A stretch of 64,000 nucleotides of DNA from Veillonellaceae bacterium. GTDB taxonomy: Bacteria; Bacillota; Negativicutes; Veillonellales; Veillonellaceae. The stretch is taken from the NCBI GenBank assembly GCA_900766245.1, contig CAAFUR010000027.1, positions 1-64,000 on the forward strand, given 5' to 3'. Position numbers and translations under genes: made by a program. The notes under the pieces are model-generated. The model did not search any database. It was not told the origin of the DNA and was given only the letters and a program-made list of their open reading frames with translations. This document shows, piece by piece, positions 45,612 to 53,649 of the stretch. The stretch's first letter is position 1. Every line of letters starts with the position of its first letter.

Positions 45612-46769
45612 CTATGATTTAGTTTTGAGTTGGATTTTCTTTCCAAATTTCTTCACAAACGCCGTTTGTGTTGTAGCATGTAATTTATCTACGGTTACAA
45701 TTAATCCATCTACATTTGGTGTAGGGGTCACAGCTAGTATGGTACCATGGGGCTCTAACTGACGATACAAGTAAGCGGCATCGGTTTGTAAATTATCAAA
45801 GTCCCCTAAGCTATAGGTACCCGTTGTAATGATGTGATTATCTAAGAAATGTTTATCTTTGATGTAAGCCGTTTCTGCAGTAATGGCTTTCACGTCATTA
45901 GAAGAGGTGAAGGAAATGACTAACTTGCCGTCACGCCAGAACATGGCTCCACGGTTGTGGAAATCATAGTTTTCACCAAATGTTTTTTTGATCAGACCTC
46001 GTGCGGTTTCTTCCATTTGCTGTTGTTGAATAGTGTGTTGAATGGCAGTCGCTTCTTTGGAGAAAAGTAAACGATAGGTGATTTCTGCAGCTTCTGCCCG
46101 TGTTACATATTTTTCCGGGTTGAATAAGCCGGTTGTGCTGTAGTTGATAAACCCAAATAAAGCTAATTCACGTACTGAAGATTGCGCCCATGGGGCAATG
46201 AATTTTTGATCGCTAAAGTGAATCGTATCTAATGCAGTAGGGTCTTCGGTTCGGTATCCTTGGTAGTGTAAAAACTTATCTGCCACAACGGCAAATTCTT
46301 GACGAGACATATACTGTTCTGGACGATAGGTAGAATCGCCATAGCCACTGATGATATTAGCCCTTGCGACACTTTCAATAGCTAAGGAAGACCAACGATC
46401 AGAGGTGATATCTGAGAAAGAGCTGGCTAACATGATGGAAGGCGTATCACCGAGCATCTTGCTGAATAAGGAGGCAGCTTCTTCACGAGATAAAGGGTCA
46501 TTCGGTTTGAATGTACCATTACGATAGCCACTCATGAGACCTTCTTTTGTCATTTTTGTAATTGATTCAAAGGCCCAAAAATTAGCTGGTACATCGGTAA
46601 AACGATATTTTTGGATTCGATCAAAAGTAGGAATACTGTTGGGCTGTGAGTAGGTAAATGTATTAGGTGCCACAGGAAGCGCACTGGTGGAGAGTGAGGT
46701 TGGAGCTTGTGCTTGGGCTAGTATGATAGGAAATGTAGTTAAAAAAAGTGCTGTCATTATACGTTTCAT
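45612..46769 (-). CDS. S-layer homology domain protein
   Basis: A 385-residue secreted protein with a signal peptide (residues 1-21) and three SLH domains: RFTDVPANFWAFESI (about 56), SFSDITSDRWSSLAI (about 117) and HFSDQKFIAPWAQSSV (about 183), each followed by a GYxxGxFxP-like and R-E/A-E pattern. The C-terminal 120 residues form an unrecognised domain. In Negativicutes SLH domains bind polyamine-modified peptidoglycan and hold the outer membrane. The start ATG follows GGAGGTC. Confidence 0.88.
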   Translation of the reverse strand: MKRIMTALFLTTFPIILAQAQAPTSLSTSALPVAPNTFTYSQPNSIPTFDRIQKYRFTDVPANFWAFESITKMTKEGLMSGYRNGTFKPNDPLSREEAASLFSKMLGDTPSIMLASSFSDITSDRWSSLAIESVARANIISGYGDSTYRPEQYMSRQEFAVVADKFLHYQGYRTEDPTALDTIHFSDQKFIAPWAQSSVRELALFGFINYSTTGLFNPEKYVTRAEAAEITYRLLFSKEATAIQHTIQQQQMEETARGLIKKTFGENYDFHNRGAMFWRDGKLVISFTSSNDVKAITAETAYIKDKHFLDNHIITTGTYSLGDFDNLQTDAAYLYRQLEPHGTILAVTPTPNVDGLIVTVDKLHATTQTAFVKKFGKKIQLKTKS

Positions 46770-47148
46770 AAAAGACCTCCAGATCTAGAGAATCGAATTG
46801 TGTTCTAGTATGTTTATCATACCACATTTGAAAGATTCGCTCCATGCGAAAAGAGTGATATTTATCAATGAATTTACTATAGAAAAAGTTGAATTATACA
46901 TTGATAGTTATTTCTATTATGAGTTTTGATTATAGAACTAATTTTGGGTAGGAATTAACGAATGAAAAGACATGTGTGTTTTAATAGAAGATTTGATATG
47001 TATTAAAATACATAAAAATTATACAAGCCTTGATGCTATAAGGCTTGATACGACTAGGGAAAACGTGTGATTTTTGCTACAAAATGGCTGATTGATAATG
47101 AATAGCAAATAGGTATAAAAATGGCTTCTTGCTAATATTGCAAGTCTT
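46770..47148. other. AT-rich intergenic region upstream of lutABC
   Basis: No gene is seen. One 8-bp hairpin (CAAGCCTT 47024-47031, AAGGCTTG 47040-47047) lacks a T-run. The region lies between the divergent SLH gene and the lut promoter and could hold operator sites. Confidence 0.4.
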
Positions 47149-47177
47149 TTGTAATTACAGAAAATTTACTATATAAT
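47149..47177 (+). promoter_or_regulatory. Predicted promoter of lutABC
   Basis: TTGTAA at 47149-47154 and TATAAT at 47172-47177 with a 17-base spacer, 120 bases before lutA. Confidence 0.6.
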
Positions 47178-47296
47178 AAAATCATCAAAAAACTATTTAG
47201 CATAGACTGTTCTAAATAGTACATAGATGGAATACGATTGTTGCATTTTGCCAATCAAGTGATAGTAGTTTACTTTAAAGTTGAGGATGTGAAAAA

Positions 47297-48034
47297 ATGA
47301 AAATTCATTTATTTCAACAATGTTTGATTGATATGTTCTACCCTCATGTAGGCATGGCAGGTGTAAAGGTTCTTGAAAACCTTGGCTGCGAATTAACAGT
47401 TCCTAAAAAGCAAGTGTGCTGTGGTCAGATGTTTGTTAACTCTGGTTATAACGAAGCTGCAAAAGGAGCTATCAAAAACACAATTGAACAATTCGAAAAT
47501 GCTGATTATGTAGTGAGCATGTCTGGATCTTGTGCGTTCGCTATTCGCGATGAGTATCATCATATTTTAAAAGATGAACCAGAATGGTTAGCACGAGCTG
47601 AAAGATTGAGCTCTAAAATTTATGAGTTCACACAATTTATCGTTGACGTATTAGGGGTAACTGATGTGGGTGCTCGCTTTAATGACAAAGTGACATACCA
47701 TAAATCTTGCCACGTAACACGCTTGATGGAAATCAAAGAACAACCTATGAAATTATTAGCAGGTATTCAAGGTTTAGAATATTTACCATTGCATCGTGCT
47801 GAGCGTTGTTGTGGATTTGGTGGTACTTTCACAGTAAAAAATCCTGAAATTTCCGCTGTTATGACAAAAGAAAAAGCGTTGAATATCGCTGATTCTGGCG
47901 CTAACATTGTAGCAGGTTCCGATATGGCTTGCTTGATGAATATTGAAGGTATGTTAGATCGACTTTACAAAGAAGGCGAAATTGATCGCCATATCCGTGT
48001 GATGCACATTGCGGAATTGTTGAATAGTCGATAG
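47297..48034 (+). CDS. lutA: Lactate utilization protein A, Fe-S oxidoreductase
   Basis: A subunit of the LutABC L-lactate oxidising complex. The 245-residue product has two CCG-type cysteine motifs, C41-C42 in QVCCGQ and C171-C172 in ERCCGFGG, each with supporting upstream cysteines (C9, C138), as in heterodisulfide-reductase-type Fe-S proteins. It begins an operon with lutB 11 bases downstream. Lactate is the main energy source for Veillonella-type bacteria, which suits this operon. Confidence 0.92.
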   Translation: MKIHLFQQCLIDMFYPHVGMAGVKVLENLGCELTVPKKQVCCGQMFVNSGYNEAAKGAIKNTIEQFENADYVVSMSGSCAFAIRDEYHHILKDEPEWLARAERLSSKIYEFTQFIVDVLGVTDVGARFNDKVTYHKSCHVTRLMEIKEQPMKLLAGIQGLEYLPLHRAERCCGFGGTFTVKNPEISAVMTKEKALNIADSGANIVAGSDMACLMNIEGMLDRLYKEGEIDRHIRVMHIAELLNSR

Positions 48035-48045
48035 GAGGAGTCACC

Positions 48046-49491
48046 ATGAGTAATATTTTATACGATACACGTCCGTTTAAGACACGCGTTAACGATGTGC
48101 TTGCTAATGACTTCAAAGTGAAAGCCATTCAAACAGCACAGGATGTATTTTATGAAAAACGTAAAGCTGTAGTAGATCAAGTTGCGGAATGGGAAGAGTT
48201 CCGTCAAGAGTCCGCTGATTTGCGTGACCATGTGTTGGCTAACTTGGATTACTATTTAAACCAATTTGCGGAAAATGCTGAAAAAGCAGGTGCCCATGTG
48301 CACTTTGCGGCTGATGATAAAGAAGCGACAGCGATTTGCATGGAAGTACTTCGTGCAAAAGAAGCAAAAATGGTTGTTAAATCTAAAACAATGGTTTCTG
48401 AAGAAATCGGTTTGAACCATGAATTAATTGAAGCCGGCATCGAAGTAAATGAAACTGACTTGGCAGAATTTATTTTGCAAACAGCGGACTTCGATCCTCC
48501 ATCTCATATCGTAGTACCTGCCTTGCACTTCGAGCGTAACCGTATTCGTGATACATTTGCTAAAAAATTAGGTTATGAAGGCACTGAAAATCCAGAAGAA
48601 ATGACTCGTTTTGTACGTCGCTATATTCGTGATCGTTTCTTGCGTGCAGATGTTGGTTTCACTGGATGTAACTTCGGCGTAGCTGAAACTGGTACTATTA
48701 CTATCGTATCTAACGAAGGTAATGGTCGTATGGCAAGCTCCATGCCTAAAACGCAAATTGCATTGATGGGTATGGAACGTTTGGTGCCAGACTTTGCCTC
48801 TTTGGATGTCATGATGGAAATGTTGATTCGTTCCTCTGTAGGTGCTAAAATTTCTAACTACTTCTCCATGATCACAGGTCCTGCTCGTGAAGGGGAAGCA
48901 GATGGTCCAGAAGAATTACACATCGTTATCATCGATAACCGCCGTTCTGGTATTTTAGGTGGCGATTTTGAAGAAATGTTACGTTGTATCCGTTGCGGTG
49001 CTTGCATGAACATTTGCCCAGTATATCGTCATATTACAGGTCATGGTTATGGCTCTATCTATCCAGGTCCAATGGGTGCTGTATTAACTCCACTATTGGT
49101 TGGTTATGAAGAAGCTGGCGATCTTCCTTACGCGTCCACATTGTGCGGCGAATGTTGGGAACATTGCCCAGTAAAAATTCCATTGCATGAATTATTGTTG
49201 AAACATCGTCAAGTGATTGCTGATAAATTACAAATGCGTCCAGCTCTTGAACGCAGTATCTTCCACACAGTGGCAGGTGTATTTGCGAATTCTTTCTTGT
49301 TCGATATGGGTACTAAAATGGGTGCTATCGGCATGAAATTAATGAGTAACAATGGACATATGGCAGATTGGACGAAAGTATTGCCAGTAGTTGGTGGCTG
49401 GGTGAAAGCAAAAGACATGGGCTTGCTCAAAATGAGTAAATTCCGTGATGAATATGCGAAATACGTAGCACAAAAGGGAAAGGAGAAATAA
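48046..49491 (+). CDS. lutB: Lactate utilization protein B, Fe-S protein
   Basis: The largest LutABC subunit, 481 residues. The N-terminal two-thirds form the LutB/DUF162-type domain; a ferredoxin-like part has C314, C317, C320, C324 and C367, C370, C374. The ATG follows AGGAGG. It lies between lutA and lutC, with only one base between its stop and lutC. Confidence 0.93.
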   Translation: MSNILYDTRPFKTRVNDVLANDFKVKAIQTAQDVFYEKRKAVVDQVAEWEEFRQESADLRDHVLANLDYYLNQFAENAEKAGAHVHFAADDKEATAICMEVLRAKEAKMVVKSKTMVSEEIGLNHELIEAGIEVNETDLAEFILQTADFDPPSHIVVPALHFERNRIRDTFAKKLGYEGTENPEEMTRFVRRYIRDRFLRADVGFTGCNFGVAETGTITIVSNEGNGRMASSMPKTQIALMGMERLVPDFASLDVMMEMLIRSSVGAKISNYFSMITGPAREGEADGPEELHIVIIDNRRSGILGGDFEEMLRCIRCGACMNICPVYRHITGHGYGSIYPGPMGAVLTPLLVGYEEAGDLPYASTLCGECWEHCPVKIPLHELLLKHRQVIADKLQMRPALERSIFHTVAGVFANSFLFDMGTKMGAIGMKLMSNNGHMADWTKVLPVVGGWVKAKDMGLLKMSKFRDEYAKYVAQKGKEK

Positions 49492-49492
49492 A

Positions 49493-50203
49493 ATGGATCA
49501 AGCAAAAAAACAAGCCTTTTTAGGTCGCCTATCTCGTGCGTTAGGCCGTGACTCAATTCCTACATCTGTAACACCTTTTGATTTTTCAAAAGGCCCTCAA
49601 GAGACTATGTATTCTGACCTTAGCCATGAGCAAGTAGTACAGATGTTTAAAACAGAAGCAGAACGCTTGGGTACTAAATTAATCGAAGTGGACGCATCTC
49701 AAGTAGGCCAAGCTTTGGTAGATGAAATCGTTGCTCGTGGTGGTGGCAGTGTTGTGTACCCTAAATCTGGAGAAGTAGAAACATACGGATTAGAAGAAGC
49801 TTTCAAACAATTAAGCGAAGATCAAGCTACATTCTATCAATGGGATGCTACTAAAGGTCGTGAGGCGAATATTGAAGTAGCCAAAGATTCTAACATTGGT
49901 ATTACATTCCCTATCTTGGGTATTGCGGAAACAGCAACAGTTATCCAACCAAGTACAGAAGAATCTGGTCGTTCCTTGGGCTTATTGCCTTTAACGCACA
50001 TTTCTGTATTGCGTGAAGATACAATTCATCCACGTATGACACAAACGATGGCAGAATTAGCAAAGATTTATCGTAATGATCCAGCTAAGTTCCCTACAAA
50101 TGTGGTTCACATCTCTGGTCCATCCAACACAGCGGACATCGAGCTTGTTCGTGTCGTTGGTGTTCACGGTCCAATCAATGTAACATTCATCTTAGTAAAA
50201 TAA
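49493..50203 (+). CDS. lutC: Lactate utilization protein C
   Basis: Third LutABC subunit, 236 residues, of the LUD domain family. The segments GITFPILGIAETATV and DIELVRVVGVHGP are typical of the family. It starts one base after lutB and ends the operon; a hairpin terminator follows. Confidence 0.9.
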   Translation: MDQAKKQAFLGRLSRALGRDSIPTSVTPFDFSKGPQETMYSDLSHEQVVQMFKTEAERLGTKLIEVDASQVGQALVDEIVARGGGSVVYPKSGEVETYGLEEAFKQLSEDQATFYQWDATKGREANIEVAKDSNIGITFPILGIAETATVIQPSTEESGRSLGLLPLTHISVLREDTIHPRMTQTMAELAKIYRNDPAKFPTNVVHISGPSNTADIELVRVVGVHGPINVTFILVK

Positions 50204-50230
50204 GATCGATAATTTGATACAATGAATATA

Positions 50231-50270
50231 TATAGGGTAGTTGATAGTACATCAGCTATCCTATATTTTT
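50231..50270 (+). terminator. Terminator of lutABC
   Basis: A 15-bp stem with two G-U pairs (TATAGGGTAGTTGAT 50231-50245, ATCAGCTATCCTATA 50251-50265) followed by TTTTT. The arm resembles the hairpin at 20011. Confidence 0.82.
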
Positions 50271-50390
50271 GATTCTATAGGCTTTTCGTGCTATAGGACA
50301 AAATGGGGCTATAGTCAATGTAGTGAACACCCTTATAGCAGTAGCTATCACATTTGATAAAAATCTCGTTGTATACTTTAAAATGCTTTA

Positions 50391-50418
50391 TTGACAAGTT
50401 TTGTTTCATGGATATAAT
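50391..50418 (+). promoter_or_regulatory. Predicted promoter of the mscS gene cluster
   Basis: Consensus TTGACA at 50391-50396 and TATAAT at 50413-50418 with a 16-base spacer, about 80 bases before the start codon. Confidence 0.75.
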
Positions 50419-50498
50419 AGAAGCTAATACTGTGCGAACTCATATCCCTATGCTATGAGTTACGCAATGACAACATAGATAAAGGAAAGGAGTAATGT

Positions 50499-51377
50499 AT
50501 GTTATTAGCAGAAGAAAAAGTTGCCACAGCCACAGCGGCGGGTGCTGAAAAAGTGGCGGAACATGTGGAGGAAAGTATTTCCTTTGTTAATCAAATGCAA
50601 TCCTTATTGATTGAATATTTACCGAGTATTATCTTGGCCATTGTTGTATTAATAGTAGGTCGTTATATTGCTCTATTCGTAAGACGTGTATCAGTACAGT
50701 TGATGAGCCGTGCCAGTTATGATCAAACGGTGCGCAGCTTTGCGTCTCAAATTATTTACTACACTATTTTGTCCGTAGTCGTGCTATCAGCTTTGTCCTT
50801 AGTGGGATTCCCGACGAATAACTTTTTAGCCGCTTTTGGTGCCTTTGGTATCGCTATTGGTTTAGCCTTACAAAATAATATGTCCAACTTGGCATCTGGT
50901 TTGATTATCTTGGCTTTCAAACCGTTCAAGGCAGGGGACTGGATTTCTGTAAATGGCGTAGAAGGTTCAGTGAAATCTATCCATCTCATTAACACAGCCA
51001 TTGCTACCAAAGAAAATCGTATTGTATTCATCCCTAACTCGGCCATTACGTCTAATAACTTGATGAATAGTAACTATGAACAAACGAGATATATTACGTT
51101 TGTATTTGGTATTAACTATAATGCGAACCATCACCGTGCCATTGAAATTATTAGAGAAATTCTTGCGAGCACAGGTAAGGTTCATAATATGGATACATTA
51201 GAAATTGGCATCAAAGAATTTGGTGATAGCTCTGTGAATATTGTGGCATATCCTTTGATTAATGCGGACGAATTTAGAGAAGTCTATTATGGCGTCATGT
51301 CTGAAGTAAAAGATCGCTTTGATGCAGAGGGCATCGACATCCCGTATCCACAACGTGTAGTGCATATGGCTAACTAA
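50499..51377 (+). CDS. Small-conductance mechanosensitive channel (MscS family)
   Basis: A 292-residue channel with three membrane helices. The pore helix is recognisable as FLAAFGAFGIAIGLALQNNM with small residues packed in the MscS pattern, followed by the beta domain (FKAGDWISVNGVEGSVKSI) and the vestibule (VFIPNSAITSNNLMN). It responds to membrane tension. The ATG follows AAAGGAAAGGAG. Confidence 0.93.
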   Translation: MLLAEEKVATATAAGAEKVAEHVEESISFVNQMQSLLIEYLPSIILAIVVLIVGRYIALFVRRVSVQLMSRASYDQTVRSFASQIIYYTILSVVVLSALSLVGFPTNNFLAAFGAFGIAIGLALQNNMSNLASGLIILAFKPFKAGDWISVNGVEGSVKSIHLINTAIATKENRIVFIPNSAITSNNLMNSNYEQTRYITFVFGINYNANHHRAIEIIREILASTGKVHNMDTLEIGIKEFGDSSVNIVAYPLINADEFREVYYGVMSEVKDRFDAEGIDIPYPQRVVHMAN

Positions 51378-51439
51378 TACTCTAAGGTGATAGCTACTTG
51401 TTTGGGTGCATTCGTATGTAATGAAAGGGAGGAGATTCT

Positions 51440-51991
51440 ATGAATGGAAATCTATATGAATCTATGAAAGCTGCTGTAACCGAATTGGCTACGGTAGCGA
51501 AATTGCAAGAAGGTAAATTGCTAGTAGTAGGGTGCTCCACCAGTGAAGTACGAGGAAGATATATTGGTAAGGACTCTTCTTTGGAGGTGGCATCGGATTT
51601 ATTTAGAGCTCTGTCTGAGGTGCAAGGTGAATATGGCTTCGATGTGGCTATTCAATGCTGTGAACATCTTAATCGGGCCTTGGTAATGGAACGTCATGCT
51701 GCAGAGGCTAGAGGCTATGAAGAAGTAAATGTAGTGCCTGTACAACATGCAGGAGGTTCTATGGCAACTACAGCCTATGCCACATGGTCAGATCCTGTGT
51801 TAGTGGAGTGTGTAAAGGCTGATGCAGGTATTGATATAGGAGATACTTTCATCGGCATGCATTTGAAACATGTAGCAGTACCTGTGCGTTTAAGCGTAAT
51901 AGAAATTGGCGCAGCCCATGTAACGGCAGCTCGTGTGCGACCTAAATTTGTAGGTGGCGAACGGGCGCAGTATAATGAAACATTAAAGTAA
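51440..51991 (+). CDS. DUF436 (YwlG/TIGR01440) family protein
   Basis: A 183-residue conserved Firmicute protein of unknown function. Family features visible are VVGCSTSEVRGRYIGKDSS near the start and AIQCCEHLNRALVME in the middle. The ATG follows GGGAGGAG. It follows mscS by 62 bases and may be cotranscribed. Confidence 0.85.
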   Translation: MNGNLYESMKAAVTELATVAKLQEGKLLVVGCSTSEVRGRYIGKDSSLEVASDLFRALSEVQGEYGFDVAIQCCEHLNRALVMERHAAEARGYEEVNVVPVQHAGGSMATTAYATWSDPVLVECVKADAGIDIGDTFIGMHLKHVAVPVRLSVIEIGAAHVTAARVRPKFVGGERAQYNETLK

Positions 51992-52007
51992 GAATTGTGA
52001 GGTAATT

Positions 52008-52469
52008 ATGGAATTTTATACCTATGCCTATGTGGTGCAACGAGGAGAGTTTACATCTCTGTTGCAATACATTATGACATCTATTTTGCTAGTAGCATTG
52101 CTAGTAGTAGGTGTAAAAGTTATGTATAATCGTTTTGATACTAAATTCCGTGACTTGGGAATTATCATTGTACTGGGGCTTGTATTTTTATTGGGTTTGC
52201 AAGTTAATGATTATACTCGTGATATTAATAGTGCAGAAGAATCGAGCTATATGGTGCAATTCTTGAATAATTTAAGTGAACGTGCCGATGTATCTAAAGA
52301 TAAGATTCGCGTTAATACATTGCGCGTGCAAGATCGTATGATAGTCAATATCGAGGAAGCCTATTTTGAGGTGACTTTTACTATGAATAAAGATGGCTAT
52401 TCTTTGCGACCTGTGGAGATGATCAACAGTAATCCTAAGGTGGTAGATGTGAAGAAGGATGGGCAATAA
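52008..52469 (+). CDS. DUF3290 family membrane protein
   Basis: A 153-residue protein with two N-terminal membrane segments (about 18-35 and 46-62) and a soluble C-terminal domain. The family is uncharacterised and typically lies next to a DUF421 gene, as here. It starts 16 bases after the DUF436 gene. Confidence 0.75.
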   Translation: MEFYTYAYVVQRGEFTSLLQYIMTSILLVALLVVGVKVMYNRFDTKFRDLGIIIVLGLVFLLGLQVNDYTRDINSAEESSYMVQFLNNLSERADVSKDKIRVNTLRVQDRMIVNIEEAYFEVTFTMNKDGYSLRPVEMINSNPKVVDVKKDGQ

Positions 52470-52470
52470 T

Positions 52471-53115
52471 ATGTTAACAGGATATACATTAGTATTTATT
52501 AAGCTAGCCCTTGGTATTTTAGCTCTCATTTTGCAAATGAACTTGATGGGTAAGGGAAACTTGGCGCCGAACTCGGCTTTAGATCAGGTACAAAACTATG
52601 TACTAGGTGGTATTATTGGTGCTGTTATCTACAGTGAAAGCATCGGCATCTTACAATTCTTCCTGGTGTTGATTGCTTGGACGATTGTAGTTATGGGCTT
52701 ACGTTTTCTTAGCGCTCATGTGCGATGGATTAAGACACTTATTGATGGACGACCTAGCATTGTCATTGATCGGGGAAAGATTCGTGTTGGAGAATGTTTG
52801 AAACGTGGCCTTCGTGGCAGTGATTTGCAGTTGAAACTTCGGAGCGCAGGGGTTACCCTTGTGAGTGATGTACGCCGTGCTGTGCTAGAGCAAAATGGTC
52901 AATTAACGTTGGTCATGAATGGTGACGATATCATTCGCTACCCTGTTATTGTAGATGGCGTAGTAGATCCAGATATTCTAGACCTAGCCGATAAAGACAT
53001 GGCTTGGTTGGAAGAAGAAGTGCGAGATCAAGGATATTCCATTAGGGATATCTATGTAGGAGAATACTCCAAAGGAGATTTAATCCTGCACCCCTATGAA
53101 GGGCATCGAGTATAA
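52471..53115 (+). CDS. DUF421 (YetF-like) family membrane protein
   Basis: A 214-residue protein with three N-terminal membrane segments and a cytoplasmic DUF421 domain (RPSIVIDRGKIRVGEC, and later YSIRDIYVGEYSKGD). The ATG at 52471, one base after the DUF3290 stop, is chosen; an in-frame ATG at 52459 overlaps the upstream gene and is too close to the ribosome site. The function of the family is not settled. Confidence 0.8.
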   Translation: MLTGYTLVFIKLALGILALILQMNLMGKGNLAPNSALDQVQNYVLGGIIGAVIYSESIGILQFFLVLIAWTIVVMGLRFLSAHVRWIKTLIDGRPSIVIDRGKIRVGECLKRGLRGSDLQLKLRSAGVTLVSDVRRAVLEQNGQLTLVMNGDDIIRYPVIVDGVVDPDILDLADKDMAWLEEEVRDQGYSIRDIYVGEYSKGDLILHPYEGHRV

Positions 53116-53194
53116 TCCCATTGTATGTTAGAATAGAATGGTGTATACTTGGAGCAGAAAGATATAAGAAGTTAGAGCATTCTTTCATAAACTC

Positions 53195-53226
53195 AAAAAA
53201 GGACGGTGGCAGCCGTCTTTTTTCTT
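53195..53226 (+). terminator. Terminator after the DUF421 gene
   Basis: AAAAGGACGG pairs with CCGTCTTTTT (one G-U) around a TGGCAG loop, followed by more T. About 190 AT-rich bases with no gene follow before the SRP RNA promoter. Confidence 0.75.
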
Positions 53227-53414
53227 TCTATTTTCTACTCTTGTAATACTTCAGAATTGCATATGTCAAAAAAATAACAATCAATCCTTGTAGAATAGGG
53301 ACAAGAAACCTAGTACATATAAAGGGATACTTAAGAGATAATTATCAAATTAACTCTGTCATAACGATAGCATCTAATGTGTAGCACAATTTATGATAGA
53401 TTAGGTATATACCC

Positions 53415-53443
53415 TTGAATAGGGATAGAAAAACATGTATAAT
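53415..53443 (+). promoter_or_regulatory. Predicted promoter of the SRP RNA gene
   Basis: TTGAAT at 53415-53420 and TATAAT at 53438-53443 with a 17-base spacer, close to the RNA 5' end. Confidence 0.75.
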
Positions 53444-53465
53444 GATAAGGTAATAGCATTGGAAT

Positions 53466-53580
53466 ATGACAGTTCTATGGGGCTTGTGCAAGGAGAGCCT
53501 GTGAACCATGTCAGGCCTTGATTGGAGCAGCATTAAGCGGTAACTCTCTTGTGCCACGAGGAAACCTATAGGGCTGTCAG
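53466..53580 (+). ncRNA. ffs: Signal recognition particle RNA, small bacterial type (4.5S)
   Basis: The M-domain binding region is clear: GTGAACCATGTCAGG at 53501-53515 and GAGCAGC at 53525-53531, followed by GTGCCACGAGGAAACC. The ends pair, GACAG (53468-53472) with CTGTC (53575-53579), with further pairs inward. The location directly before dnaX is the common Firmicute arrangement. The apical loop differs from the usual GGAA: the sequence between GTCAGG and AGCAG is CCTTGATTGG. Confidence 0.9.
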
Positions 53581-53596
53581 ATTCGAGTGCTATGGT

Positions 53597-53624
53597 AAAA
53601 GCAGCTAGCTTAGCTGCTTTTTTT
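53597..53624 (+). terminator. Terminator of the SRP RNA
   Basis: AAAAGCAGCT (53597-53606) pairs with AGCTGCTTTT (53612-53621), followed by TTT, 26 bases before dnaX. dnaX either has its own start or relies on read-through. Confidence 0.85.
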
Positions 53625-53649
53625 CATATCTTAAGGGAAAGGAGGGGCT

